Below are positions 1 to 10,796 of a DNA stretch of 64,000 nt, piece after piece (positions within the stretch are counted from its first letter, which is position 1; each line of letters opens with the position of its first letter). A program made the translations under genes and the position numbers. The stretch spans positions 7,560,001-7,624,000 of the forward strand of contig NC_133027.1 of NCBI RefSeq assembly GCF_048771995.1, given 5' to 3'. The notes under the pieces are model-generated. The model saw only the letters and a program-made list of their open reading frames with translations, was not told where the DNA came from and made no database searches. Source of the DNA: Taeniopygia guttata. Taxonomy: Eukaryota; Chordata; Aves; Passeriformes; Estrildidae.

Positions 1-1606
1 TTAAGTGGTCTCCTGTGAGGCACGATTCAGTGTACTTAAACTTATCCCTGACAGACATTTCCTTAACTGGCTCTTACTGATTATGAAATTCATGGAGTGC
101 CTTCCCCTCCTCTCCAAGGTAACCTGCTCTAGTGCTTAGCTATCACATATAGTCAGAATTTTTCCTTAATAGCTGACCTAAATCTTTTTTGAAACTAAGC
201 TGATTATTATCATGCACTGTCCGTAGTATACCTGGAGACCAGTGGATGGTGTTGTGTCACTGGGCTGGGGAGTGTTCTCTAGTTCCCACTCACAGTCTTC
301 TCCAGACAGAGAACCCACTTCTGTGTTTCTCTGATCCTTTAGCTTTGTTGAGCATTTCCACCATGTTGAACTCTGAAGTAGGTTCAGTGGAGGTGCTGTT
401 AGCAATGAGGAAGTAGGGGCAAGTGTCTTTCTTGTGTATCTCCATCCCTCTTAAAGCATTCCAGAATGAAATATTCTTAATTGGCTACATATCTCACATT
501 ACTGAAATATTTAGTTTGTCATTCATTGTAAGCCATATCCTTTTTTTCTATACCTCTATCTAGGGAGTTATTCCTGGAGAGGTATCCAAGTTGGTGGTTT
601 TCTTTTTACTAAGTATATTATTTTGCACTTGTTATTAGGCTGAGAAGTTACTTTGGTCATAGTAACATAGCTTTCTATACAGTTTTTATATTTGAAATCC
701 ATTCTTGCAATCCTCTTTCTGAAAGTTTAGGGTCATCCACAAGTAATTAAAATACAGAGTGGTGCCATGCCCTGCACATTGTAATAAACTCTTCCAGTTT
801 GACAGCTTTTACTGTCAAGAATCTGTCTTGTTCTTCATATTTCCTACTAAAACTGCAACTCATTCTGTGCCATGGCTTTACATCTGAGCCAGATTGTGTG
901 GAGATCTGAAATTAGGAAACCATCGATTCCTCTGAACTGGCTTTTGTGCACAGAATAGGGATTGCTCACAGCTCAAAACTATAAATTAGTATAAAATCCT
1001 GAAGTTTTCCAAAATGTTGGTGCCTTGTGTATGCCTTCTTTTAAATTCTTTTTTCTTTTCATTTCCGCAGAAAAATCTGCTTTCATCCAAACTCTCTTCA
1101 AAATTGCATTTGCTTTCTTATACAACTTTCTGGCATAACCATCCACATGCCTCATTCTCACATGCTTAATACAGGATCAGATTTGTAGATAATACATTAA
1201 TGCTTGGTTATACTTGTAAGGGATTACTTCATCTGACCACAAGTGCTCCAGGACACTGAGTGTGAGCAGCAATATTTTGAGAATTGTAAATAAAAAATAC
1301 TCTGAGAACAAGTTACTGATTAGAATGAAAGGACTGGTCTTGTGATGAAAATGCAGCAAAAATCTGATGGTAAGCCTATAGAAACAGCAAAGATTCTTTC
1401 TCTTAAAACTGCATTTCATGGTGAAAACATCATAAACAAAAAAATTACTGGGCTGGGAATTAAGCTTAGGTGAGCATTTTGTTTATATTGACTTCACTGG
1501 AAGGAATAGTCCAGCACTGGCAGGGTCATAAGCTGAATAATCATCCAGGTACTGTCCTCTATCCTCTACAATAATTTCTTTTTCCTTCTCATTCTGTTCT
1601 GTGTAG
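1..1606 (+). other. WDCP: WDCP 5' intron (left part)
   Basis: AT-rich sequence with no CpG island and no recognised coding exon. It ends in a pyrimidine-rich tract and the acceptor TGTGTAG at 1600-1606, directly before the exon that carries the WDCP start codon. I infer that it is the right end of the first WDCP intron. In human the WDCP promoter and noncoding exon 1 lie next to FKBP1B, so here they should be left of the window. No repeat family was recognised in this stretch. Confidence 0.6.
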
Positions 1607-1625
1607 ATGTTCCACTTTAAAAGTC

Positions 1626-3476
1626 ATGGAGCTGGGAAAGGCGAAGCTGCTGCGAACTGGCCTCAACGCCTTGCACCAGGCCATTCACCCGGTGCACGGG
1701 CTGGCCTGGACGGACGGCAAGCAGGTGATCCTGACGGCGCTGCTCCTGCAGAGCGGGGAGCCCCAGTTCGGCGACTCCAGCGTGGTCGGGCAGTTTGAGC
1801 ACGTGCACGGGCTGTACTGGGGCCCGTGTCCCGCCGAGGCCCCGGCCCTGCTGGCGGTGCAGCACAAAAAGCACATCACCATCTGGCAGCTCTGCTTCAA
1901 TGGCGCCGACAGGAACAAGCTCCTGGTTTCGCAGCTCTGCGACATCAGCGAGCCGTACCCCGTGCTCCCCCAGGGCTGCGTCTGGCATCCCAGCAAGGAG
2001 GTCTTGGCCGTGCTGACCACCCGGGACGCCTCCGTCTTGCCCTCTGTCCATCTCAACAACTCCAGAATTAACGCGGACATCAAGGGCAGTGGGCTCATCC
2101 ACTGCGCCTGCTGGACCAAGGAAGGCAACCGCTTGGTTGTGGGGGTGGGCAGTGCCCTCCATTCTTACATTTGGGATGATGCTCAGAAAACACTCAGCGC
2201 TTGCTCCTTTTGCCCGATCTTTGATGTGGGAGGCTACATCTGTGCTGTGGAAGCGACGCAGAATTTACAAGTCGCTGTGGCCACCGAGCTCCCTCTGGAC
2301 AAGATCTGTGGCTTAAATGCTGGTGTTGCCTTCGAAGTTCCATCGAGCGTTGAAACCGAGTCCTTCCCCTCGCAGTCCAGCTTGTGTGGGGAGGAAGAGT
2401 ATTCCTTGGATGGAGGGAAGAAGTCACTGGACTCTGAGAAGCCCTTGTCTGTAGTTACATCTCCTGTGGATCTAACTCACATACTTTCTAGCAAGCAGAG
2501 TGCTGATTCCAGCCCTCTCCTTCACCTGAGGCCCAAGGACTACCTGACGGGAAGTGGCCAAGATTCCTCACACCTCATCTTGGTGACTTTTGAAAGAAAG
2601 GTTACCTCTACTAAAAAAGTGAGCATCCCAGGCATTCTTGTTCCTGATATAATGGCTTTTGACTCCAAAACTCAAACTGTATCTGTTGCCTCCAATACTT
2701 GTAATGTTATTTTAGTCTATTCACTGACTTCATCCAATTTACCCAATATTCAACAAATTCAGCTAGAGAAAAGTGAGAAGCCAAAGGGTTTGTGCTTCTT
2801 GACCAATAAATTGTTACTGATACTGGTTGGAAAACAAAAATTCACTGACCCTGCTTTTCTTCCTTCTTCAAGATCAGACAAATACATGATTCGATTGATG
2901 ATTAAAGAACTGATACTTGAAATGGGTCCTTCAAAGCTTGTGTCAGCTGATGGCAGCTCCAGTTTGGACCTTTCCAACGTTACTCATGATCCCTCAAGAG
3001 GTGTCCACCCTCTCAGCCGTGGGCTCCTGATACCAGATCGCTCTGCCCTTCAGTCCCCTACAAGCCGAAGGAAACTCATTGAAGAAATCAAGAGTCCTGC
3101 TTATGAACAAAACTTGGTGTTGAACATCAGCGACTTCAAAGACAAAAAGATTTCCATGAATTTTCCTCCAGCTGTTGAGACTCTGGATGCTGAGCCAGTT
3201 AATCGGAGCGTGGCACTGTCTAACGCTTGGAACAAGCCAACATCCCCAAAAAGGCAGCATGAGGCAGCTTCCAAAATACCCAATTCTTACAAGAATAACC
3301 TGTTCAGTGAGAAGGAGGCAAGTTGCTTTTTGAAAAATGTGGAAAAATTGTCTGGTAACTTCACAGAATTGCAGCACCATATTTCTGAATTAACTGAGCT
3401 GCTAAAATCTGGGAAGAGAAATCTTCCAGTGTACCCATCTTGTCAGGAGCCCTCATTTATTAACATCACCTGCCAG
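1626..3476 (+). CDS. WDCP: WDCP coding exon 1
   Basis: 617 full codons, from the initiator Met to Gln617, ending at donor CAG|GTAATT (phase 0). Reading on past the donor stays open for 23 codons to a stop at 3546-3548, so retention of the intron would give a 640-residue form with an unrelated tail. The first 500 bases are strongly GC- and CpG-rich. The remainder is close to the AT-rich background. Confidence 0.96.
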
Positions 3477-6400
3477 GTAATTTTAATATTGGAAGCCTTA
3501 ATGGTGAAACCTGTTTATGGCTGTATGTATTTTGTAATGCTCGGGTAACAGTAGGATTAGATTTCCATCCTGTTCTGTGGGTAGTTATATATGGTTTTAA
3601 ATCCTTTTACTCTGCAGGTTTCCACTGTTTTTAAAGCAATGGCATATCCAGGAATGTGCCTCACACTGGACTGAACCCCTCAGGTCTGCAGTGAGGCTGC
3701 TGGGACTCCAGCAGGACCTACACGTTGCAGCCCCGCTGCAGAATTAAAGCTTTACAGAGATCTAGGAAGGGAGTGCTTTTCCTAGGCAACATCTAAAGCT
3801 TTCTGTATAGAAATTTAGACAAGTGAAGATTTCCATGTGTGGGAATTGGTATCAATCTCCTGCTCTCCTGTGAGGAAAACTAAAATAATGGAGACTGAAA
3901 CAAAAGCAAATTGCCTTGGCTTTGGAACAGAATTTGCTAATTAGCATTGGGAGCACCATCCAAGGAGGAAAGAAACCTTTAGACACACAATAGATAATTC
4001 CATTAACATGGCTTAAAAATGGATTTAAAGTGAAATTTCATGTGCAAAACACATTGTTTGGCTGAAAGATTTGCCCTTGCAAATCTCATGCTCGAAAGGG
4101 TAAATTACCTGATTGTCAAAACCTGGCAGAAATCTACTATGTCATTTCTAGAATTCAGATTAATTAACCTTAGTCAATATTCAAAGTAATTTAAGCTGCC
4201 ATTTTCCTTTCAATTAGCTTATACTTTTAAGCTTTACTAATTGCAAAAATTCCCAACTTTCGTAGCATTGAATTCAAGTTCTAGATCATATTTCCTCACT
4301 CTCTTCACTGTTTCCCATTGTAAACATTTAATAATTGTAATAACAGATTTTAAAAATGCCTTGCTGTGCCCAACTGGGCATATTCTTTGAATATGCTTTT
4401 TGGATTTAAGGCCTGGGGCAGTGATGGTCAGGGGTGGGACAAATAAGCCCTTCTGACTTGTGAGTCTGTTCCTCACACCAGCATTCATGACCAGGAGTTC
4501 TCACTTCTGAAATTTTGGATCGGGGTTTGGTGGGGAAAGGTGGGGATAGAAAACCTGAAGCTTTACAAGCTCCCTGGGGAAATGCTCCTCGCAGATGGAA
4601 GGATGGAGATGAGGATTGTGGTTTGGATGAAGCTCATGATTTCTTCAGCAGCAGCGCATGATTTTCTCTCCTGTTCTGACATGTGCTGGATAAGCACTGT
4701 TCCTTGCTGCTGTCACTCACTCATCAGCACTTTGACAGCTGAGACCTCAAAGGATACATCTTGCAAACAGGCCTGAATGTGTGTAGCATTTGACTTTCTG
4801 TAAATAGTGCCACCAAAGACACTTCTGTGATCCTGTTGTGATTAATGCCATTTTAACTATACATCACAGTAGCTAATGACTGTTTCTTGCATTTTCAGAA
4901 GCAGCTTTCTAAAAGTGATGCAGATGAAAGTCGGGCTGTTCTTCTGTGTGGTGGTAAACTCCGCCTGAACATCATCCAGCAGATATTCAACCTCTCCCTT
5001 GTAGAAATGCAGCATGGTATGTTGGGATTACCCAAGAGTACAAACACTTCAAACGTGTTCCCAGAGAAGCTGTGGCTGCCCCATCCCTGGAAGTGTCCCA
5101 CGGCCAGGTTGGATGGAGCTTGGAGCAGCCTGGTCTAGTGGAAGGTGTCTCTGCCCTTGGCAGAGGAGTGGAACTGGATGTGCTTTAAGGTCCCTCCCTT
5201 CCTTCCCAAACCATTCTGTGATTCTGTATGTCATTCTTAGTGAGCAATAGCAAAATGCATATTCCATCCAGAGAAAAACCCAAGGGATAGATAATGAAGG
5301 ATGAATAAAAAGTTTTTAATAATGTAAAAATTCTTCTCTGAATCTTCTTTTACTGAGAAGAATCTTTGCATTACAAAAAAAAAAAAAAAAAGAAGAGCAA
5401 ACGTACATATTGATGGCCTTGTCAAGTAAATAGTTATACAGGAAAATTGCATTCAGCCAGTGTTTCACTTGTTTTCAGCTGCTCTATGGAGAGAGGTCTG
5501 AGTAACAAGGAGCACAGGGTTGACAGATGGCTTTGGGAGTACAGTGTTCTATATTTGAGTCTGTAGCTCCAGCATCTAGACTTGCTGTAGGAAATCCTGT
5601 AGCACAGAAGCAGCTCTGTATGCTTCAGCAGTGCATTCCACATCAGGTTTTGCTGTGAGCAAAACTGCATCTCTTCCTGCTGTGTTCTCCTCTGCTGTTA
5701 ATCAGTTCATGCTGGGCCCATCCCATGTGTCTGTGTACATGTCAGTTCTGAGTGTCTCGCTCTGGAAGAGGTAGAAACACTTTGGGGTATGATTTCTCAC
5801 AGGTGCTCCTGTGCTCCCTGTGCTATATATTCCATCTACTTGCCCCGTGTATCTGCTCTCTGCCTGCTTGCAGATCACTGGGCAGCTATCCCAAAGCCTA
5901 AGGCTTGCCATTGTCCAAGTTTTATTTCTCCTAAGGAATTGTTGATGGAATATGTTTTTTTGAAATATACAGATAGAAAGTAGGAATGGTATTTTGAAAT
6001 TCTGAGTTGTATTGATTTTCAAGTTTGGTCCAAATTAAGCCAAAAGATTAGAGAGTTGTGTGCTTGCAAGCTACAATCTTCTTGTGACCTTACTTGTGAC
6101 GTAAAGTTACATAATATAAATTTAGAAACAGCTAGAAATGCTTCTCTGAATTCCCTTAAACCTCATGAGCTCTATTTTCTTGCTTCATCAGCTTAATGGA
6201 TAAAAATATAAAAATTTTCTGGTTTATATATATCAGTAGAAGACAGGGTTTCAGATTCAAATTGTAAAGAAAAACAGTAGTGATCCAGAGATTTTGGGTT
6301 TGTACAGCATTGTAAAATATTCCTTCCTTGTTTTTCTTGGAATTAAGTATAGTGAAATTACATACGAAAAGCAGTTTCTAAATTGTCTTTATTACATTCA

Positions 6401-7025
6401 TTTGTCATTTAATTTACTAAAATTCTGCTTTTTATAGTATCTGCACAGCTTTAGCACTGTGAAGTAGCTTATCAATACCTAATTAAAACCGAGTGTGGAT
6501 GCTTATGAATTCTGTTCAGAACTTCATTCCTCCTGCTTATTTGAAGCGTGCATTTATTATTGTCTCATCTCCTAGTGGCAAAATCCATCACAGTTGCCAA
6601 GTGTCCTTTATTTTTGAGATTGTACAACCTATATCTTTTCTAGAAAGCTGTAAATATACAGAAGCATTTAATTGTAGAAGAAATTTGGTTTTTACCTTAA
6701 ATGTACCCCGATTACACAAAAATTTATCAACAGCCATGTGCTTGTCTTCACAGGTTCCTCTTGGATCGTTCTCACAGCGGACAGCGAGGGCTTCGTCCCG
6801 TTAATGTTTACGCCTGCACAGGAGATCCTCATCAGAGATGCCACTGCAAAAGGCTACAGTGCCCGCTCCTCCAAAACTCTGGATATCATCAGTTCCACAC
6901 AGGGGTGTAGATCCACTTCTTCTGAAAGCCTGGATATCACCAGTTCTCTGGAAGTCCTGAGGGACTGCTCCTCCAAGACCTTGGACACCATCAGCCCTTC
7001 AGAACAGCCCAGCAATAAAATGTAG
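1626..7025 (+). CDS. WDCP: WDCP, WD repeat and coiled-coil containing protein (three coding exons, complete)
   Basis: Spliced CDS 1626-3476, 4899-5016, 6754-7025, totalling 746 codons against 721 residues in human WDCP (C2orf44). Similarity to the human protein runs the whole length: the start [19 protein letters not shown], the blocks [11 protein letters not shown] and [20 protein letters not shown], and the exon 3 start [13 protein letters not shown]. Residues about 1-450 form the WD-repeat-like region. Residues 568-597 are predicted coiled coil. The tail is unlike human and consists of a 17-residue repeat. The family is known for oligomerisation, binding to the Src-family kinase HCK, and fusion to ALK in tumours; its normal role is poorly defined. 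The start at 1626 has a good context (G at -3 and +4) and matches the human N-terminus. All junctions are GT/AG with matching phases. Confidence 0.96.
3477..4898 (+). other. WDCP: WDCP intron between coding exons 1 and 2
   Basis: A 1.42-kb intron with donor GTAATT and acceptor CATTTTCAG. It is AT-rich and I recognise no repeat or RNA in it. Confidence 0.85.
4899..5016 (+). CDS. WDCP: WDCP coding exon 2
   Basis: A 118-bp exon encoding [20 protein letters not shown] onward to EMQH plus the first base of a Gly codon. It aligns with the human segment containing EKRAVLLCDGKLRL. Acceptor TTTTCAG|AAG, donor ATG|GTATGT (phase 1). Confidence 0.95.
5058..5228 (+). mobile_element. CR1 LINE 3' fragment
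   Basis: About 170 bp of CR1 3' end in plus orientation. It runs from the coding end (CCCAGAGAAGCTGTGGCTGC, GGCCAGGTTGGATGGAGCTT) through AAGGTCCCTCCC to the terminal CATTCTGTGATTCTG. It starts only about 40 bp after the donor of WDCP coding exon 2. It is old, with many substitutions relative to related copies in this window. Confidence 0.9.
5229..6753 (+). other. WDCP: WDCP intron between coding exons 2 and 3 (remainder)
   Basis: The rest of the last WDCP intron, after the CR1 fragment. It has an A17 tract at 5375-5391 and no recognised gene. It ends at acceptor GTCTTCACAG (6744-6753). Confidence 0.8.
5375..5391. repeat. A17 homopolymer
   Basis: A run of 17 A residues in the last WDCP intron. 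No recognisable element body lies next to it, so it may be a simple repeat rather than a retrotransposon tail. Confidence 0.85.
6754..7025 (+). CDS. WDCP: WDCP coding exon 3 (terminal, with 17-residue repeats)
   Basis: Completes Gly657 and adds 89 residues and a TAG stop. Acceptor CTTCACAG|GT. The first part, [16 protein letters not shown] with AQEILIRD after it, is conserved with human. From Ser695 the tail is three back-to-back 17-residue units, each starting SSKTLD or SSESLD, followed by one Met and the stop. The human tail shows no such repeat. Confidence 0.95.
6867..7019 (+). repeat. WDCP: 51-bp coding tandem repeat, three units
   Basis: Units at 6867-6917, 6918-6968 and 6969-7019, each exactly 51 bp (17 codons). 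The unit starts read [20 protein letters not shown] and [10 protein letters not shown], and the later half of each unit has diverged. The in-frame period and conserved Ser/Thr-Leu-Asp core suggest old in-frame duplication in the WDCP tail. Confidence 0.85.
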
Positions 7026-7355
7026 TTTTTGACAGTGGTTTTGCAATGCCTCTCTGATGATGGGAGGCTTTTATTTTTACTGTATGGGACTGCAAATTAT
7101 CAACAGCAGTCTCAAATCTCTGTATGATTTCTGTAATTTTTTTGTTGCATTGTAAATTATTTATTTGATCCTTAGAAATATTAACTTTTTTTTATACTGA
7201 GCAGTGTTTTTTAACTATGCCTCTTGCAGTACAGATGAGGTTGAAAATGTGCATTCTTACAAGTTTCTGAGCTCAAGTTTCCATCTTGGTCTTTAATACA
7301 TGGGTGTTTTTAGATAATAGTAAACTTGGATAATAAAGAAATCTTTGAAAATGCT
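7026..7355 (+). other. WDCP: WDCP 3' UTR
   Basis: About 330 bp of AT-rich sequence after the stop, ending shortly after the canonical AATAAA at 7332-7337. The exact cleavage point cannot be read from sequence alone. Confidence 0.75.
7332..7337 (+). terminator. WDCP: WDCP poly(A) signal AATAAA
   Basis: Canonical hexamer about 310 bp after the stop codon. A T/G-rich stretch (GGTGTTTTTTAG) follows at about 7405 as a possible downstream element. A second AATAAA lies inside the coding tail at 7014-7019. Confidence 0.75.
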
Positions 7356-8766
7356 GCATTGTCCCGCATTTCCTCTCTTCTGCCAAAGCCTCAAATATTA
7401 TGCTGGTGTTTTTTAGGAGCAGTGCCCGCAGAAGTGCACCTGGGTTTGCAGTGGTGTAAGCACCAGTGTAAGGTCATGGAGTTTGGGACAAAGTAGGATC
7501 ACGTGAAATACCCATATGGTGTGGAAGTAAGATCCTTTTTCCCTTGGGTACCTCCTATAACACCTCTCTGCTTCCATCTCTGTGCATTTGGGGAAGTGCT
7601 TGCCACGTGTCTCATCCAGCTAAAGTCTGACAGAAGAAAATGTTCTATGGGGTTTTGTAGTGAGAGAGAAAAAATGCAAAGGGGAAATTTAGAAGTTTAT
7701 GTAAGCACAAGTTTATGTAACATGATTGCATCACTGAAGAAAAGACTAATCCAAGATAGCTCCCCATAAAATCACAGCATGATAACTTTAAGCAGTTTAT
7801 CAGGCTTTCACAGTGGCACTTACTGTGTGAGAAGGCATCAAGCAACTAGATTATAGAGCTGGAGCTGCTGTCTCAGGGCTAAAATAATCTCTTCATTTTT
7901 TTTTTTTTTATTGCCTATTTGGAAATTTAGCCACTGTTAAAAGACATCTGTCTACAAAAACACAGTATTAAAGATACAACACCAGCAAAAGCTGCAGCTA
8001 GCACTCAGCATTGGGTGGTGAAACTATAGGTTACAGCTTTTGATGAATGGGGAAGAAGGAAAACAGGTGAAATAATTTGGCAATTGTGGGCTTGATCTTT
8101 ACATAGCAATCATCTCTTCTCAGTAATGGTCACTGTTTCATCAGAAGGTGGGACAGGATTACACCTGTCCTTACCAGAAAGTCACTGACACCTCAGCACT
8201 GGGCATGGGTTCAAAGCAGGCTGGATGCTGGGGATGGTCCACGTTTCCTCACAGCTGCCTGACAGTCGTTTTTCATGCCTGTTCCTGGTTCCAACGTCCC
8301 ACTAACGCATGGGAGGAGAGGGTCAGGGCTGAACATTCCTGGCTCTGCAGAACACCTTGGCCTTGAATTTCTCATGCCTCAAACACTGCTTCTGTAATTT
8401 TGTTATGCAGCCAAAGTGTATAAAAATTAATTGCTTATTTTTGAATTGTTCCTGTTTGTGTTAGATGGACAAGAGAAAGTGTCTCCCACCAGAAGTGTAC
8501 TCACTCTCAGGTTGCACCATACAGACCTGTGGAGTTCTTCCTCAGGTGAGCACCAAGGACTTACCTGTGCACAGGGCAGTGCTGTGTGGGGTAACTGGAG
8601 CAGACACAGCAAGTGCAAGACACCTGCTAAAAGCTGTTAGTAGTTTGGTCAACAGATTACACTGGTCCTTCATGGTGTGCTCCATGCATGTGGACAAATA
8701 CTGCATTTAAAATAGAATCCTAGGAATCTTGGAAGAATAAAATTCTTATGCTAAGAGACTTATTTC
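7356..8766. other. Intergenic, right of WDCP
   Basis: Unique-looking AT-rich sequence between the WDCP 3' end and the first CR1 copy. I see no gene, RNA or recognisable repeat. Confidence 0.6.
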
Positions 8767-9470
8767 ATGGAATCACAGAATCATGTGGGTTGGAAGGGAC
8801 CTGAAAGATCATCTGGTTCCAACCCCTGCTGTGGGAAAGGACATCTTTTACTAGACCAGGTTTCTCCAAGCCTATCCAGCCTGGCCTTGGACACTTCCAG
8901 GGACGAAGCATTCACAGTTTATATGAGCAATTTGTGCCAGTGCGTCACCACCCTCACAGAAAATAATTCCTTCCCAATGTGTAAACTAAACCTGCCCTCT
9001 TTCACTTTAAAACCATTTCCCCCTTGTCTATTACTAGAGGCTCTTGTAAAAAACCCTTCTCCAGCGCTCTTCTAGGCACTGGAAGGAGCTCTAAGGCCTC
9101 CCCTGATGCTTCTTCAGACTGAAAAACCCCAGCTCTCTGTTTCCACAGCAGAGCTGCTCCATCCCTCAGAGCATCTTCATGGCCTCCTCTGGACTCACTC
9201 CAACAGGTCTGTGTCCTTCTTATATTGGGGGCCCCTGAGTTGGACACAGGACTTCAGGTGGGATTTCACAGAACTCCTCCATCACCTTCTGTCCAGGCTG
9301 CTTTTGATGCAGCCCAGGATATATTTGGCACACTGATGCACAACAAAAGCACATTTGGCTTTTTGGGCTCTGAGCACACATTGCCAACTTATGTTGAACT
9401 TTTTGTCAGCCAACACACCAAAGTATTCTGTTCAGGGCTGCTTGATTTCAAATCAAAACACCATTTCTAA
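8767..9470 (-). mobile_element. CR1 LINE, reverse orientation
   Basis: About 0.7 kb of CR1 read in reverse. It begins at the 3' tail (AATCACAGAATCATGTGGGT, then GGAAGGGACCTGAAAGATCATC) and continues into the coding end, recognisable by the complement of the TTGGACACAGGACTTCAGGT region. It is well diverged and 5'-truncated, as is usual for CR1. Confidence 0.88.
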
Positions 9471-10343
9471 ACTAATGAGATGCTCTGCACCAAAGCTGAA
9501 TATTAAAAGAAGGCCCAAATAGTTGAAAAAGTACCAAGCCTAATCCAAGAATCCTTAAGAGAAGACTGCAGGGTTTTAAGGAACTTTCTTCTTTTACAGC
9601 TTTTCTTTCATGTCTGCAAGTCCCTTTGGGGATTCTGGAGTTGCCCATTCTCTCTGCTTGTCCAGCTCAGCACAGCTGAGATTTTGCCAGGAGTCTGGGG
9701 TGGCTGCACTTTTGCTTCATCCTGCACTGATGTCAGCAGGTACTTCTGTGCACCAAGACTCATGATGCAACATGTCCAGCAACTGTGGGAATTGTTGAAC
9801 CTGCTGGATGTGGAAATGTGCAGATTCTGTTCCATGGCTTTGAAGGTGACCAAAGACCAAGTTTATTTCGGAAACACAAGTGAAGTTAAGTCCCCATGGG
9901 CTGCAGTCATTTTGAACATAAACTTCTCAGGCAATGTAAACTTGTTACATCATCACAGTGACAAGGCCAACAAAACCATCCTCTAGGTAAAACAGATGAA
10001 ATTCCATCATGGAGAATACTAAGGTAAAAAAGAAATTCTTCTGATCCTTTGCTAAATGTAGATGATGCCATACAAAAACAGGCTGGCAGGGGGTGGGTGC
10101 TGGGCCTCCAAAGTGGAGCTTTATCAGTGAAGCTGAGCAAATGACCATCATCAGTTCCATGAGACCTGAGCAACTCCTCCTCACCATCTACAGCAGAGCA
10201 CAGCAAAAGTGAGGTCAGACATCTGAATGGCATAGCTGAAATTCATAGTCTCATCTAAGATCATTTGGTGTAAGAAATAGATCAGGAAGTAAGATTTATT
10301 TTTGCTTCCACACTTCCAGAGCAAACACACATTTCCCTACCAT

Positions 10344-10796
10344 CTAGCAGTTCTGCTGCTCTCCAGCTGGGCTTGGAGGCTGCCTCTCTGTAATGCCTCT
10401 AAAAGTGGTACTGAGGACCCAACCCCTCTGAAAAGTGCCACGGCTTAAAGGTGTCCTCTCTTTGTTCAGCTCTGTCATGCCAGATTGTGTCTTCAGAGAC
10501 TGTAAATTCTCAGGTGCTACATAGCTAAAAGTTTCCTCCTCTGCCTCGGGGACAGACAGATGCTGCTGCTTCATCTTCTGAATGAAGCTTCTCAGTGAGT
10601 TAGCATCTGGTTTGCGCAGCAGGTTTGCTGTTTGTGAAGTGAAAGCCATCTGATTTCGTACTTTTAGCCTACAGCATGTACACATTTTTGTAACCATAAT
10701 ACTCAGCACTCTTGCTGAGTATCTGGTGGAATTGCAGAAAGTTAAAAAAAAAACCACATTAAATTGCACGAAAACAAAATTCCCTCCTGCACCCAC
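10344..10796 (-). CDS. Unassigned 150-codon ORF
   Basis: An open frame on the strand of MFSD2B, about 1.6 kb beyond the MFSD2B stop. The latter two thirds look protein-like: rich in Q, E, K, S and P, with segments such as LRSFIQKMKQQHLSVPEAEE and YVAPENLQSLKTQS. The first third is hydrophobic and Cys-rich and could be noncoding. I recognise no family. It could be chance, an exon of an unannotated transcript, an alternative MFSD2B 3' exon, or the remnant of a retrocopy. No promoter or poly(A) signal was identified for it. Confidence 0.15.
   Translation of the reverse strand: MGAGGNFVFVQFNVVFFLTFCNSTRYSARVLSIMVTKMCTCCRLKVRNQMAFTSQTANLLRKPDANSLRSFIQKMKQQHLSVPEAEEETFSYVAPENLQSLKTQSGMTELNKERTPLSRGTFQRGWVLSTTFRGITERQPPSPAGEQQNC

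Noticed and set aside
1617-2162. 181-codon minus-strand ORF over the WDCP start
   Set aside because: Antisense shadow of the GC-rich, strongly codon-biased WDCP exon. It has no splice or promoter logic and no recognisable domain.
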